From: Lepisosteus oculatus | Lineage: Eukaryota > Chordata > Actinopteri > Semionotiformes > Lepisosteidae | Reading direction: 5' to 3' | DNA length: 64,000 nucleotides | Assembly (NCBI RefSeq): GCF_040954835.1 | Contig: NW_027168309.1 | Span: forward strand, 620,001-684,000 | Shown: positions 43,782 to 56,114 of the stretch, piece by piece | Layout of the letters: each line of letters starts with the position of its first letter | Position numbering within the stretch: the stretch's first letter is position 1 | The notes under the pieces: model-generated | The model's database searches: none | What the model saw: only the letters and a program-made list of their open reading frames with translations | Told to the model about the DNA's origin: nothing | Translations under genes and position numbers: made by a program

Positions 43782-45650
43782 AGGGAGCGCCGCCGCCGCC
43801 GGCTTGCAATCATTTAACACGGAGGGCGAGGCGGCGGCGGTAACCTTTTTCAATGTCGCTCTCCGCTTCCCCCCAAAAAAAGCCAAATGACATGCTAGCA
43901 CTCGGACACCCTTCAGAAGACTGAAGGGTGGCTTAAAGCTGGAAGGATTAGGTCTCCCCGTTCCGACGCGACAATCGAACTTCCTTAGGCAGAGAGAAAG
44001 CAACATCGAGGAGCGTCAACAAGACTTTAGAAGCTGCGACACACGCCACTTTCAGTCGCAGACACAGCAGTTTTAAAGGCAGGAATCGCCTTTGCGAACG
44101 CCATGAGAAACAGAACGCAAGCTCAGGTCCTGCGGTTTAACAAACAGCCTCGGCTTTCAAGCGACATTTCTTTTCTGGAGCGAATTCACTTTCAACTTCA
44201 AGAAATTCACACAACTTGCGAAATACGAAATACAAATCTGGCTCATCGCTGCACAAGAAATACCGCCGGCTGGCAAGAAAATGACAACGGTGTTTTTCCT
44301 TAACGAAAAACTTCCCATGGAGAAAAACAACGGCTGTGCGTCTCTGTCGGCTTGATTCAGTTTAATGCAAGTATTCATTCTCCTCCTGGAAAATACAGCT
44401 TGCGAAAGATGAAATACAATTCTTGGCTTTTCTGGGTGAGTGCAGAAGAAATCCTGCCGGCTGGCAGAAGAATTCCAGCCTTTTTTACTCTTTAACCACA
44501 AACTTGCGAATGATACAAAGCAAGCGGGGTGCGTTTCTGTGCAGCTGTTAACTGAACAGCTGCTGCTTCAAGCCCACCCAGGGCTCATTCCGATTTCAAC
44601 ATCATGCCCCCTGAAGGTAGACTGGATTTCTTTGCGAAGCATTCACCTTTTGGACGTTTCAGGAAAGGTGCGTGTCGATGCCAGACTTGAAAAGCTTTCC
44701 ATACAAAGAAACAACATAGTGCTTTTGATTGATGGGAAACGGCAAGAGCGGTTTGAGCAGCTCCGGCCTCTCAACCGCTTTACAATGTGATCGGCACCTC
44801 GGTAGCCAGTTTAGAAGGCTGAAAAGGATGCTGGAAGCACAGCGACGTTCTAAAACCAGCGCTTGAAAAGCATCTGCATACATAAAATGTCCATTTCCCC
44901 AAAGCTGAATCTGCATCTTCAGAAGATTGTCAGCTATACGTTTTCGTTCTTTGTTTCCTTTTTTTACGACAAGCTTTCGAGAAATGAACTGTCTATTGTG
45001 ATGAAGGCTGCGTTAGAAATTGTGCATCTAGCTTAGTTCAATGAAATCGGGAGGTGCACCTGTCTCAAGCGGATGGCTCTTTGCAGGCACACTACGGAAA
45101 CCTGCGGGCGCAAGTTGGGAGAAGTGACTCTTGCAGAGTGTTGAGCTTCGAGAAGAGGGCTCCGCTCAGGAAGATATTTCCACATGTTGAAGAGTCGCTT
45201 TTCGCCCTTTCTTTCCCACATTTTTCCAGTGCGGTTATTGATCGCGTTCAAAATGTTTTCCCAACGTACGTGTTACCTGCAAAATCACAGTGAAACTGTT
45301 ATGCCGAAAAGATTCCTAATAGTTATTGTATTAGAATAGCTCTCCAATTTCTTAGCCTTCGTACACGCAATGTTTAAGGAAACGCTAGAGTAAATGAAAC
45401 TGTAAATAGACAGGAGCTCTTCTTAGTTTTCATACAAGTTATGATGGCTGCAGCTCCTATCTGCGTCCGGGTGACCGGAGCCAAGGGATTATCTGCGGAA
45501 CCTTTGATTTATCTCTCGGGCAAGGAGCTAGATACGCCCTTTTCATCTCGGTTTGATCACACCTGTGCATTAAAACGCAGTGCTCGGTACCATCGAGGTG
45601 TAAGAGGTTCAAGGATGAGCGGGAAACTTTGTTAATAAGGAGACGGGCAC

Positions 45651-45723
45651 CGCCCAACGTGGGGCTCGAACCCACGACCCTGAGATTAAGAGTCTCATGC
45701 TCTACCGACTGAGCTAGCCGAGC
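45651..45723 (-). tRNA. tRNA-Lys-CTT: tRNA-Lys (CTT), copy 12, variant C3T
   Basis: Plus-strand G to A at 45721 changes tRNA base 3 from C to U, giving a U3:G70 wobble in the acceptor stem. This is the reverse of the G3:U70 alanine identity pair, so mischarging by AlaRS is not predicted. Confidence 0.95.
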
Positions 45724-46544
45724 GCCGGTGGAGCTGGTGGTTAACTTGTCCCTGTTGACGGCAATTTGACAAGGTATACTTCCTGGCTTTTCATCATGTG
45801 CTGACCGGATTCGAGAGTAGCACACCCTGTTCTTTGTTGATTACTGTACCTCCAGCAGCGCAAATGTCAGTAATCATTGAAATGTACGACCTACAATCTC
45901 CTCAGCATGCCCGCGTGGACTCCTCAGTGATCATCCTTCTACGTTCTGCTGTAGTTTTCATGCAAGTGAAAACCGTGCTCCAAATAACAGCGGCACAGTT
46001 GTATCCTGCGGTAAGCATTCTTCTAATTCCATCGTTTTGCTCCAGGTAAAAGGTAGCGCATCATAGTGTTGATATTCCAAGGTTTCAGAGTCCGTATTGG
46101 ATGGCTTGGATGCAGACATCGCTCAGAGCTCCCAGTATGATTTTCCCGAGTTCAGTTTTGCAGTGTTTTAGTGCTTTACTACTTCCAGTGGGCCTTTGAA
46201 TGCTCTGCTAAGTAGAGACGTGACATAATTACTAATGCGACCGAGTGTGCTGGCTGTTCCTGGTTCGTAATGATTAACGCGAGAAATCAATATAAACATA
46301 ACTGCTTCGATTTCGAGGTTCAGTTGAAGCTTTCAAAGAAACTATCAAAGACCTCAGAACAACCGAAGACACATTTGGTCATCTCCGTATTGGTGAAGAT
46401 TAAAGAGTCCCGCAAGTGTCAAGCTTGCACAAACACACACGAGAGAGAAACTCAGGACAGAATTTAAAGAAAGGGAGATGCAGACTATTTGAAGGCACTT
46501 TGCTAACCCAATGGCATGCTTATGAATCGTGCATAGGACACATG

Positions 46545-46616
46545 TAGCAGAGGATGGTTTCGATCCATCGACCTCTGGGTTATGGGCCCAGCACGCTTCC
46601 GCTGCGCCACTCTGCT
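46545..46616 (-). tRNA. tRNA-iMet-CAT: Initiator tRNA-Met, copy 12
   Basis: Identical to copy 1. Confidence 0.98.
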
Positions 46617-46895
46617 GACGGCCTCTCTGCGTGTGGCGCACAACTGCTCTTTTTATTTCCTACATAAGTGATGAAAGAGTTGAAAGTTTCAACGACAAAC
46701 GCAGACGTCACTTTGAGCGCTTGGTGTTGTAGCACAAATCATCACATGCTGCTCTACACTGGATTATAAAAGCCGACACATTTTCCAAACATTTTAATGC
46801 TGGAGTCACACTGTAGTATTAATAACAGTGCGATACTCGAGGAGCGTAGTGGGATCGCGGTGGCTCATCAGACCGCCCCGGGACGGGGGGCCCGC

Positions 46896-46978
46896 GTCAG
46901 GATGGCCGAGCGGTCTAAGGCGCTGCGTTCAGGTCGCAGTCTCCCCTGGAGGCGTGGGTTCGAATCCCACTCCTGACA
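46896..46978 (+). tRNA. tRNA-Leu-CAG: tRNA-Leu (CAG), copy 12
   Basis: Identical to copy 1. Confidence 0.98.
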
Positions 46979-47810
46979 AAAAGCTTGCTCAGTGCCGTCT
47001 CCAGTCGGGTGCAAATGGGTGAAGCAGCCTGCCGCAGGGAACGTGCGCCGATAGGCGTAGGTGTATCCCCTGCCTCTTCCGATTTAGCTCGTGCTCCATA
47101 GGATGGAAGCGGATGCTCTGGCTTTTTGACTCGAATATAACCTGATCACAACAGAAGGCCGTGCAGCCCAGTGCTGGTTTAAGAATGCCTCGTGTCTTCA
47201 GGCCCCTATTCCTTCAGGTTACCCCTTTGGAATAGTCGTCCGAAAAAGACGGGAAAGGAAAAGCATGTAAGCTCCCACACACTGCGTTAGCATTAGCGGT
47301 TGGAATCTGATGGGAGAAAAGCAACCTGGCTCGCCGTCAAGCAATCCATCCCTGGTCTCCCACGTGACAGGCGGGGATACGCACCACTATACTAACGAGG
47401 AGCGCTTGCTTGGCGCTTGAAGACACTTCCTCTTGCGGCTACTACTGTTTCCGGTTTCGTCTTTTCTTTTCATTCCTCCCAGAGGAGCGCATGAAAACGT
47501 TTCCATCTGCGCCATCCTCACCCCTCCAATGCTATGGTCCCTGCTCCTCCTGGTGCACTGCAAACACTCATTCAGCCGGTTCTTTCAGTTTGAATACTTA
47601 GGTCTTCAAAGGCTGGAAGTAGGGCGCAAGACATGCCAATGCCAAAAGCGTGGCAGTGTGCTTCCAGCTGTGAAATGTCACTGGTGGATGTTGAAGACAT
47701 TACTTCCAAGGCAGCAGGTCCAAGCGATTTAGCGTTTGTACAAGAAGCAGGAAGAGAGAAACGGCACTCCGCCTTTTTCTGGGCAGGCCGAAGCGACAGG
47801 AGAAGGGCGC

Positions 47811-47892
47811 CGTAGTCGGCAGGATTCGAGCCGACGCGGGGAGACCCCAATGGCTTTCTAGCCCATCGCCTTAACCGCTCGGCCACGACTAC
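47811..47892 (-). tRNA. tRNA-Ser-AGA: tRNA-Ser (AGA)-like, copy 12
   Basis: Identical to copy 1. Confidence 0.8.
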
Positions 47893-49761
47893 AGGGAGCG
47901 CCGCCGCCGCCGGCTTGCAATCATTTAACACGGAGGGCGAGGCGGCGGCGGTAACCTTTTTCAATGTCGCTCTCCGCTTCCCCCCAAAAAAAGCCAAATG
48001 ACATGCTAGCACTCGGACACCCTTCAGAAGACTGAAGGGTGGCTTAAAGCTGGAAGGATTAGGTCTCCCCGTTCCGACGCGACAATCGAACTTCCTTAGG
48101 CAGAGAGAAAGCAACATCGAGGAGCGTCAACAAGACTTTAGAAGCTGCGACACACGCCACTTTCAGTCGCAGACACAGCAGTTTTAAAGGCAGGAATCGC
48201 CTTTGCGAACGCCATGAGAAACAGAACGCAAGCTCAGGTCCTGCGGTTTAACAAACAGCCTCGGCTTTCAAGCGACATTTCTTTTCTGGAGCGAATTCAC
48301 TTTCAACTTCAAGAAATTCACACAACTTGCGAAATACGAAATACAAATCTGGCTCATCGCTGCACAAGAAATACCGCCGGCTGGCAAGAAAATGACAACG
48401 GTGTTTTTCCTTAACGAAAAACTTCCCATGGAGAAAAACAACGGCTGTGCGTCTCTGTCGGCTTGATTCAGTTTAATGCAAGTATTCATTCTCCTCCTGG
48501 AAAATACAGCTTGCGAAAGATGAAATACAATTCTTGGCTTTTCTGGGTGAGTGCAGAAGAAATCCTGCCGGCTGGCAGAAGAATTCCAGCCTTTTTTACT
48601 CTTTAACCACAAACTTGCGAATGATACAAAGCAAGCGGGGTGCGTTTCTGTGCAGCTGTTAACTGAACAGCTGCTGCTTCAAGCCCACCCAGGGCTCATT
48701 CCGATTTCAACATCATGCCCCCTGAAGGTAGACTGGATTTCTTTGCGAAGCATTCACCTTTTGGACGTTTCAGGAAAGGTGCGTGTCGATGCCAGACTTG
48801 AAAAGCTTTCCATACAAAGAAACAACATAGTGCTTTTGATTGATGGGAAACGGCAAGAGCGGTTTGAGCAGCTCCGGCCTCTCAACCGCTTTACAATGTG
48901 ATCGGCACCTCGGTAGCCAGTTTAGAAGGCTGAAAAGGATGCTGGAAGCACAGCGACGTTCTAAAACCAGCGCTTGAAAAGCATCTGCATACATAAAATG
49001 TCCATTTCCCCAAAGCTGAATCTGCATCTTCAGAAGATTGTCAGCTATACGTTTTCGTTCTTTGTTTCCTTTTTTTACGACAAGCTTTCGAGAAATGAAC
49101 TGTCTATTGTGATGAAGGCTGCGTTAGAAATTGTGCATCTAGCTTAGTTCAATGAAATCGGGAGGTGCACCTGTCTCAAGCGGATGGCTCTTTGCAGGCA
49201 CACTACGGAAACCTGCGGGCGCAAGTTGGGAGAAGTGACTCTTGCAGAGTGTTGAGCTTCGAGAAGAGGGCTCCGCTCAGGAAGATATTTCCACATGTTG
49301 AAGAGTCGCTTTTCGCCCTTTCTTTCCCACATTTTTCCAGTGCGGTTATTGATCGCGTTCAAAATGTTTTCCCAACGTACGTGTTACCTGCAAAATCACA
49401 GTGAAACTGTTATGCCGAAAAGATTCCTAATAGTTATTGTATTAGAATAGCTCTCCAATTTCTTAGCCTTCGTACACGCAATGTTTAAGGAAACGCTAGA
49501 GTAAATGAAACTGTAAATAGACAGGAGCTCTTCTTAGTTTTCATACAAGTTATGATGGCTGCAGCTCCTATCTGCGTCCGGGTGACCGGAGCCAAGGGAT
49601 TATCTGCGGAACCTTTGATTTATCTCTCGGGCAAGGAGCTAGATACGCCCTTTTCATCTCGGTTTGATCACACCTGTGCATTAAAACGCAGTGCTCGGTA
49701 CCATCGAGGTGTAAGAGGTTCAAGGATGAGCGGGAAACTTTGTTAATAAGGAGACGGGCAC

Positions 49762-49834
49762 CGCCCAACGTGGGGCTCGAACCCACGACCCTGAGATTAA
49801 GAGTCTCATGCTCTACTGACTGAGCTAGCCGGGC
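49762..49834 (-). tRNA. tRNA-Lys-CTT: tRNA-Lys (CTT), copy 13, variant G18A
   Basis: Plus-strand C to T at 49817 (a CpG transition) changes the near-invariant G18 of the D loop to A. G18 stacks and pairs with position 55 at the elbow and also lies in the A box, so both folding and TFIIIC binding should suffer. Possibly a non-functional copy. Confidence 0.92.
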
Positions 49835-50655
49835 GCCGGTGGAGCTGGTGGTTAACTTGTCCCTGTTGACGGCAATTTGACAAGGTATACTTCCTGGCTT
49901 TTCATCATGTGCTGACCGGATTCGAGAGTAGCACACCCTGTTCTTTGTTGATTACTGTACCTCCAGCAGCGCAAATGTCAGTAATCATTGAAATGTACGA
50001 CCTACAATCTCCTCAGCATGCCCGCGTGGACTCCTCAGTGATCATCCTTCTACGTTCTGCTGTAGTTTTCATGCAAGTGAAAACCGTGCTCCAAATAACA
50101 GCGGCACAGTTGTATCCTGCGGTAAGCATTCTTCTAATTCCATCGTTTTGCTCCAGGTAAAAGGTAGCGCATCATAGTGTTGATATTCCAAGGTTTCAGA
50201 GTCCGTATTGGATGGCTTGGATGCAGACATCGCTCAGAGCTCCCAGTATGATTTTCCCGAGTTCAGTTTTGCAGTGTTTTAGTGCTTTACTACTTCCAGT
50301 GGGCCTTTGAATGCTCTGCTAAGTAGAGACGTGACATAATTACTAATGCGACCGAGTGTGCTGGCTGTTCCTGGTTCGTAATGATTAACGCGAGAAATCA
50401 ATATAAACATAACTGCTTCGATTTCGAGGTTCAGTTGAAGCTTTCAAAGAAACTATCAAAGACCTCAGAACAACCGAAGACACATTTGGTCATCTCCGTA
50501 TTGGTGAAGATTAAAGAGTCCCGCAAGTGTCAAGCTTGCACAAACACACACGAGAGAGAAACTCAGGACAGAATTTAAAGAAAGGGAGATGCAGACTATT
50601 TGAAGGCACTTTGCTAACCCAATGGCATGCTTATGAATCGTGCATAGGACACATG

Positions 50656-50727
50656 TAGCAGAGGATGGTTTCGATCCATCGACCTCTGGGTTATGGGCCC
50701 AGCACGCTTCCGCTGCGCCACTCTGCT
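50656..50727 (-). tRNA. tRNA-iMet-CAT: Initiator tRNA-Met, copy 13
   Basis: Identical to copy 1. Confidence 0.98.
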
Positions 50728-51006
50728 GACGGCCTCTCTGCGTGTGGCGCACAACTGCTCTTTTTATTTCCTACATAAGTGATGAAAGAGTTGAAAGTTT
50801 CAACGACAAACGCAGACGTCACTTTGAGCGCTTGGTGTTGTAGCACAAATCATCACATGCTGCTCTACACTGGATTATAAAAGCCGACACATTTTCCAAA
50901 CATTTTAATGCTGGAGTCACACTGTAGTATTAATAACAGTGCGATACTCGAGGAGCGTAGTGGGATCGCGGTGGCTCATCAGACCGCCCCGGGACGGGGG
51001 GCCCGC

Positions 51007-51089
51007 GTCAGGATGGCCGAGCGGTCTAAGGCGCTGCGTTCAGGTCGCAGTCTCCCCTGGAGGCGTGGGTTCGAATCCCACTCCTGACA
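51007..51089 (+). tRNA. tRNA-Leu-CAG: tRNA-Leu (CAG), copy 13
   Basis: Identical to copy 1. Confidence 0.98.
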
Positions 51090-51921
51090 AAAAGCTTGCT
51101 CAGTGCCGTCTCCAGTCGGGTGCAAATGGGTGAAGCAGCCTGCCGCAGGGAACGTGCGCCGATAGGCGTAGGTGTATCCCCTGCCTCTTCCGATTTAGCT
51201 CGTGCTCCATAGGATGGAAGCGGATGCTCTGGCTTTTTGACTCGAATATAACCTGATCACAACAGAAGGCCGTGCAGCCCAGTGCTGGTTTAAGAATGCC
51301 TCGTGTCTTCAGGCCCCTATTCCTTCAGGTTACCCCTTTGGAATAGTCGTCCGAAAAAGACGGGAAAGGAAAAGCATGTAAGCTCCCACACACTGCGTTA
51401 GCATTAGCGGTTGGAATCTGATGGGAGAAAAGCAACCTGGCTCGCCGTCAAGCAATCCATCCCTGGTCTCCCACGTGACAGGCGGGGATACGCACCACTA
51501 TACTAACGAGGAGCGCTTGCTTGGCGCTTGAAGACACTTCCTCTTGCGGCTACTACTGTTTCCGGTTTCGTCTTTTCTTTTCATTCCTCCCAGAGGAGCG
51601 CATGAAAACGTTTCCATCTGCGCCATCCTCACCCCTCCAATGCTATGGTCCCTGCTCCTCCTGGTGCACTGCAAACACTCATTCAGCCGGTTCTTTCAGT
51701 TTGAATACTTAGGTCTTCAAAGGCTGGAAGTAGGGCGCAAGACATGCCAATGCCAAAAGCGTGGCAGTGTGCTTCCAGCTGTGAAATGTCACTGGTGGAT
51801 GTTGAAGACATTACTTCCAAGGCAGCAGGTCCAAGCGATTTAGCGTTTGTACAAGAAGCAGGAAGAGAGAAACGGCACTCCGCCTTTTTCTGGGCAGGCC
51901 GAAGCGACAGGAGAAGGGCGC

Positions 51922-52003
51922 CGTAGTCGGCAGGATTCGAGCCGACGCGGGGAGACCCCAATGGCTTTCTAGCCCATCGCCTTAACCGCTCGGCCACGAC
52001 TAC
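51922..52003 (-). tRNA. tRNA-Ser-AGA: tRNA-Ser (AGA)-like, copy 13
   Basis: Identical to copy 1. Confidence 0.8.
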
Positions 52004-53872
52004 AGGGAGCGCCGCCGCCGCCGGCTTGCAATCATTTAACACGGAGGGCGAGGCGGCGGCGGTAACCTTTTTCAATGTCGCTCTCCGCTTCCCCCCAAAA
52101 AAAGCCAAATGACATGCTAGCACTCGGACACCCTTCAGAAGACTGAAGGGTGGCTTAAAGCTGGAAGGATTAGGTCTCCCCGTTCCGACGCGACAATCGA
52201 ACTTCCTTAGGCAGAGAGAAAGCAACATCGAGGAGCGTCAACAAGACTTTAGAAGCTGCGACACACGCCACTTTCAGTCGCAGACACAGCAGTTTTAAAG
52301 GCAGGAATCGCCTTTGCGAACGCCATGAGAAACAGAACGCAAGCTCAGGTCCTGCGGTTTAACAAACAGCCACGGCTTTCAAGCGACATTTCTTTTCTGG
52401 AGCGAATTCACTTTCAACTTCAAGAAATTCACACAACTTGCGAAATACGAAATACAAATCTGGCTCATCGCTGCACAAGAAATACCGCCGGCTGGCAAGA
52501 AAATGACAACGGTGTTTTTCCTTAACGAAAAACTTCCCATGGAGAAAAACAACGGCTGTGCGTCTCTGTCGGCTTGATTCAGTTTAATGCAAGTATTCAT
52601 TCTCCTCCTGGAAAATACAGCTTGCGAAAGATGAAATACAATTCTTGGCTTTTCTGGGTGAGTGCAGAAGAAATCCTGCCGGCTGGCAGAAGAATTCCAG
52701 CCTTTTTTACTCTTTAACCACAAACTTGCGAATGATACAAAGCAAGCGGGGTGCGTTTCTGTGCAGCTGTTAACTGAACAGCTGCTGCTTCAAGCCCACC
52801 CAGGGCTCATTCCGATTTCAACATCATGCCCCCTGAAGGTAGACTGGATTTCTTTGCGAAGCATTCACCTTTTGGACGTTTCAGGAAAGGTGCGTGTCGA
52901 TGCCAGACTTGAAAAGCTTTCCATACAAAGAAACAACATAGTGCTTTTGATTGATGGGAAACGGCAAGAGCGGTTTGAGCAGCTCCGGCCTCTCAACCGC
53001 TTTACAATGTGATCGGCACCTCGGTAGCCAGTTTAGAAGGCTGAAAAGGATGCTGGAAGCACAGCGACGTTCTAAAACCAGCGCTTGAAAAGCATCTGCA
53101 TACATAAAATGTCCATTTCCCCAAAGCTGAATCTGCATCTTCAGAAGATTGTCAGCTATACGTTTTCGTTCTTTGTTTCCTTTTTTTACGACAAGCTTTC
53201 GAGAAATGAACTGTCTATTGTGATGAAGGCTGCGTTAGAAATTGTGCATCTAGCTTAGTTCAATGAAATCGGGAGGTGCACCTGTCTCAAGCGGATGGCT
53301 CTTTGCAGGCACACTACGGAAACCTGCGGGCGCAAGTTGGGAGAAGTGACTCTTGCAGAGTGTTGAGCTTCGAGAAGAGGGCTCCGCTCAGGAAGATATT
53401 TCCACATGTTGAAGAGTCGCTTTTCGCCCTTTCTTTCCCACATTTTTCCAGTGCGGTTATTGATCGCGTTCAAAATGTTTTCCCAACGTACGTGTTACCT
53501 GCAAAATCACAGTGAAACTGTTATGCCGAAAAGATTCCTAATAGTTATTGTATTAGAATAGCTCTCCAATTTCTTAGCCTTCGTACACGCAATGTTTAAG
53601 GAAACGCTAGAGTAAATGAAACTGTAAATAGACAGGAGCTCTTCTTAGTTTTCATACAAGTTATGATGGCTGCAGCTCCTATCTGCGTCCGGGTGACCGG
53701 AGCCAAGGGATTATCTGCGGAACCTTTGATTTATCTCTCGGGCAAGGAGCTAGATACGCCCTTTTCATCTCGGTTTGATCACACCTGTGCATTAAAACGC
53801 AGTGCTCGGTACCATCGAGGTGTAAGAGGTTCAAGGATGAGCGGGAAACTTTGTTAATAAGGAGACGGGCAC

Positions 53873-53945
53873 CGCCCAACGTGGGGCTCGAACCCACGAC
53901 CCTGAGATTAAGAGTCTCATGCTCTACCGACTGAGCTAGCCGGGC
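53873..53945 (-). tRNA. tRNA-Lys-CTT: tRNA-Lys (CTT), copy 14
   Basis: Identical to copy 1. Confidence 0.98.
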
Positions 53946-54766
53946 GCCGGTGGAGCTGGTGGTTAACTTGTCCCTGTTGACGGCAATTTGACAAGGTATA
54001 CTTCCTGGCTTTTCATCATGTGCTGACCGGATTCGAGAGTAGCACACCCTGTTCTTTGTTGATTACTGTACCTCCAGCAGCGCAAATGTCAGTAATCATT
54101 GAAATGTACGACCTACAATCTCCTCAGCATGCCCGCGTGGACTCCTCAGTGATCATCCTTCTACGTTCTGCTGTAGTTTTCATGCAAGTGAAAACCGTGC
54201 TCCAAATAACAGCGGCACAGTTGTATCCTGCGGTAAGCATTCTTCTAATTCCATCGTTTTGCTCCAGGTAAAAGGTAGCGCATCATAGTGTTGATATTCC
54301 AAGGTTTCAGAGTCCGTATTGGATGGCTTGGATGCAGACATCGCTCAGAGCTCCCAGTATGATTTTCCCGAGTTCAGTTTTGCAGTGTTTTAGTGCTTTA
54401 CTACTTCCAGTGGGCCTTTGAATGCTCTGCTAAGTAGAGACGTGACATAATTACTAATGCGACCGAGTGTGCTGGCTGTTCCTGGTTCGTAATGATTAAC
54501 GCGAGAAATCAATATAAACATAACTGCTTCGATTTCGAGGTTCAGTTGAAGCTTTCAAAGAAACTATCAAAGACCTCAGAACAACCGAAGACACATTTGG
54601 TCATCTCCGTATTGGTGAAGATTAAAGAGTCCCGCAAGTGTCAAGCTTGCACAAACACACACGAGAGAGAAACTCAGGACAGAATTTAAAGAAAGGGAGA
54701 TGCAGACTATTTGAAGGCACTTTGCTAACCCAATGGCATGCTTATGAATCGTGCATAGGACACATG

Positions 54767-54838
54767 TAGCAGAGGATGGTTTCGATCCATCGACCTCTGG
54801 GTTATGGGCCCAGCACGCTTCCGCTGCGCCACTCTGCT
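54767..54838 (-). tRNA. tRNA-iMet-CAT: Initiator tRNA-Met, copy 14
   Basis: Identical to copy 1. Confidence 0.98.
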
Positions 54839-55117
54839 GACGGCCTCTCTGCGTGTGGCGCACAACTGCTCTTTTTATTTCCTACATAAGTGATGAAAGA
54901 GTTGAAAGTTTCAACGACAAACGCAGTCGTCACTTTGAGCGCTTGGTGTTGTAGCACAAATCATCACATGCTGCTCTACACTGGATTATAAAAGCCGACA
55001 CATTTTCCAAACATTTTAATGCTGGAGTCACACTGTAGTATTAATAACAGTGCGATACTCGAGGAGCGTAGTGGGATCGCGGTGGCTCATCAGACCGCCC
55101 CGGGACGGGGGGCCCGC

Positions 55118-55200
55118 GTCAGGATGGCCGAGCGGTCTAAGGCGCTGCGTTCAGGTCGCAGTCTCCCCTGGAGGCGTGGGTTCGAATCCCACTCCTGACA
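55118..55200 (+). tRNA. tRNA-Leu-CAG: tRNA-Leu (CAG), copy 14
   Basis: Identical to copy 1. Confidence 0.98.
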
Positions 55201-56032
55201 AAAAGCTTGCTCAGTGCCGTCTCCAGTCGGGTGCAAATGGGTGAAGCAGCCTGCCGCAGGGAACGTGCGCCGATAGGCGTAGGTGTATCCCCTGCCTCTT
55301 CCGATTTAGCTCGTGCTCCATAGGATGGAAGCGGATGCTCTGGCTTTTTGACTCGAATATAACCTGATCACAACAGAAGGCCGTGCAGCCCAGTGCTGGT
55401 TTAAGAATGCCTCGTGTCTTCAGGCCCCTATTCCTTCAGGTTACCCCTTTGGAATAGTCGTCCGAAAAAGACGGGAAAGGAAAAGCATGTAAGCTCCCAC
55501 ACACTGCGTTAGCATTAGCGGTTGGAATCTGATGGGAGAAAAGCAACCTGGCTCGCCGTCAAGCAATCCATCCCTGGTCTCCCACGTGACAGGCGGGGAT
55601 ACGCACCACTATACTAACGAGGAGCGCTTGCTTGGCGCTTGAAGACACTTCCTCTTGCGGCTACTACTGTTTCCGGTTTCGTCTTTTCTTTTCATTCCTC
55701 CCAGAGGAGCGCATGAAAACGTTTCCATCTGCGCCATCCTCACCCCTCCAATGCTATGGTCCCTGCTCCTCCTGGTGCACTGCAAACACTCATTCAGCCG
55801 GTTCTTTCAGTTTGAATACTTAGGTCTTCAAAGGCTGGAAGTAGGGCGCAAGACATGCCAATGCCAAAAGCGTGGCAGTGTGCTTCCAGCTGTGAAATGT
55901 CACTGGTGGATGTTGAAGACATTACTTCCAAGGCAGCAGGTCCAAGCGATTTAGCGTTTGTACAAGAAGCAGGAAGAGAGAAACGGCACTCCGCCTTTTT
56001 CTGGGCAGGCCGAAGCGACAGGAGAAGGGCGC

Positions 56033-56114
56033 CGTAGTCGGCAGGATTCGAGCCGACGCGGGGAGACCCCAATGGCTTTCTAGCCCATCGCCTTAACCGC
56101 TCGGCCACGACTAC
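56033..56114 (-). tRNA. tRNA-Ser-AGA: tRNA-Ser (AGA)-like, copy 14
   Basis: Identical to copy 1. Confidence 0.8.

Larger units (their letters stand above)
41111..45221 (+). repeat. Unit copy 11
   Basis: Majority type. No private change seen. Confidence 0.97.
45222..49332 (+). repeat. Unit copy 12
   Basis: Majority type with a private G to A at 45721 inside tRNA-Lys. Confidence 0.97.
49333..53443 (+). repeat. Unit copy 13
   Basis: Majority type with private C to T at 49817 (tRNA-Lys) and T to A at 52372 (unit 3040). Confidence 0.97.
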
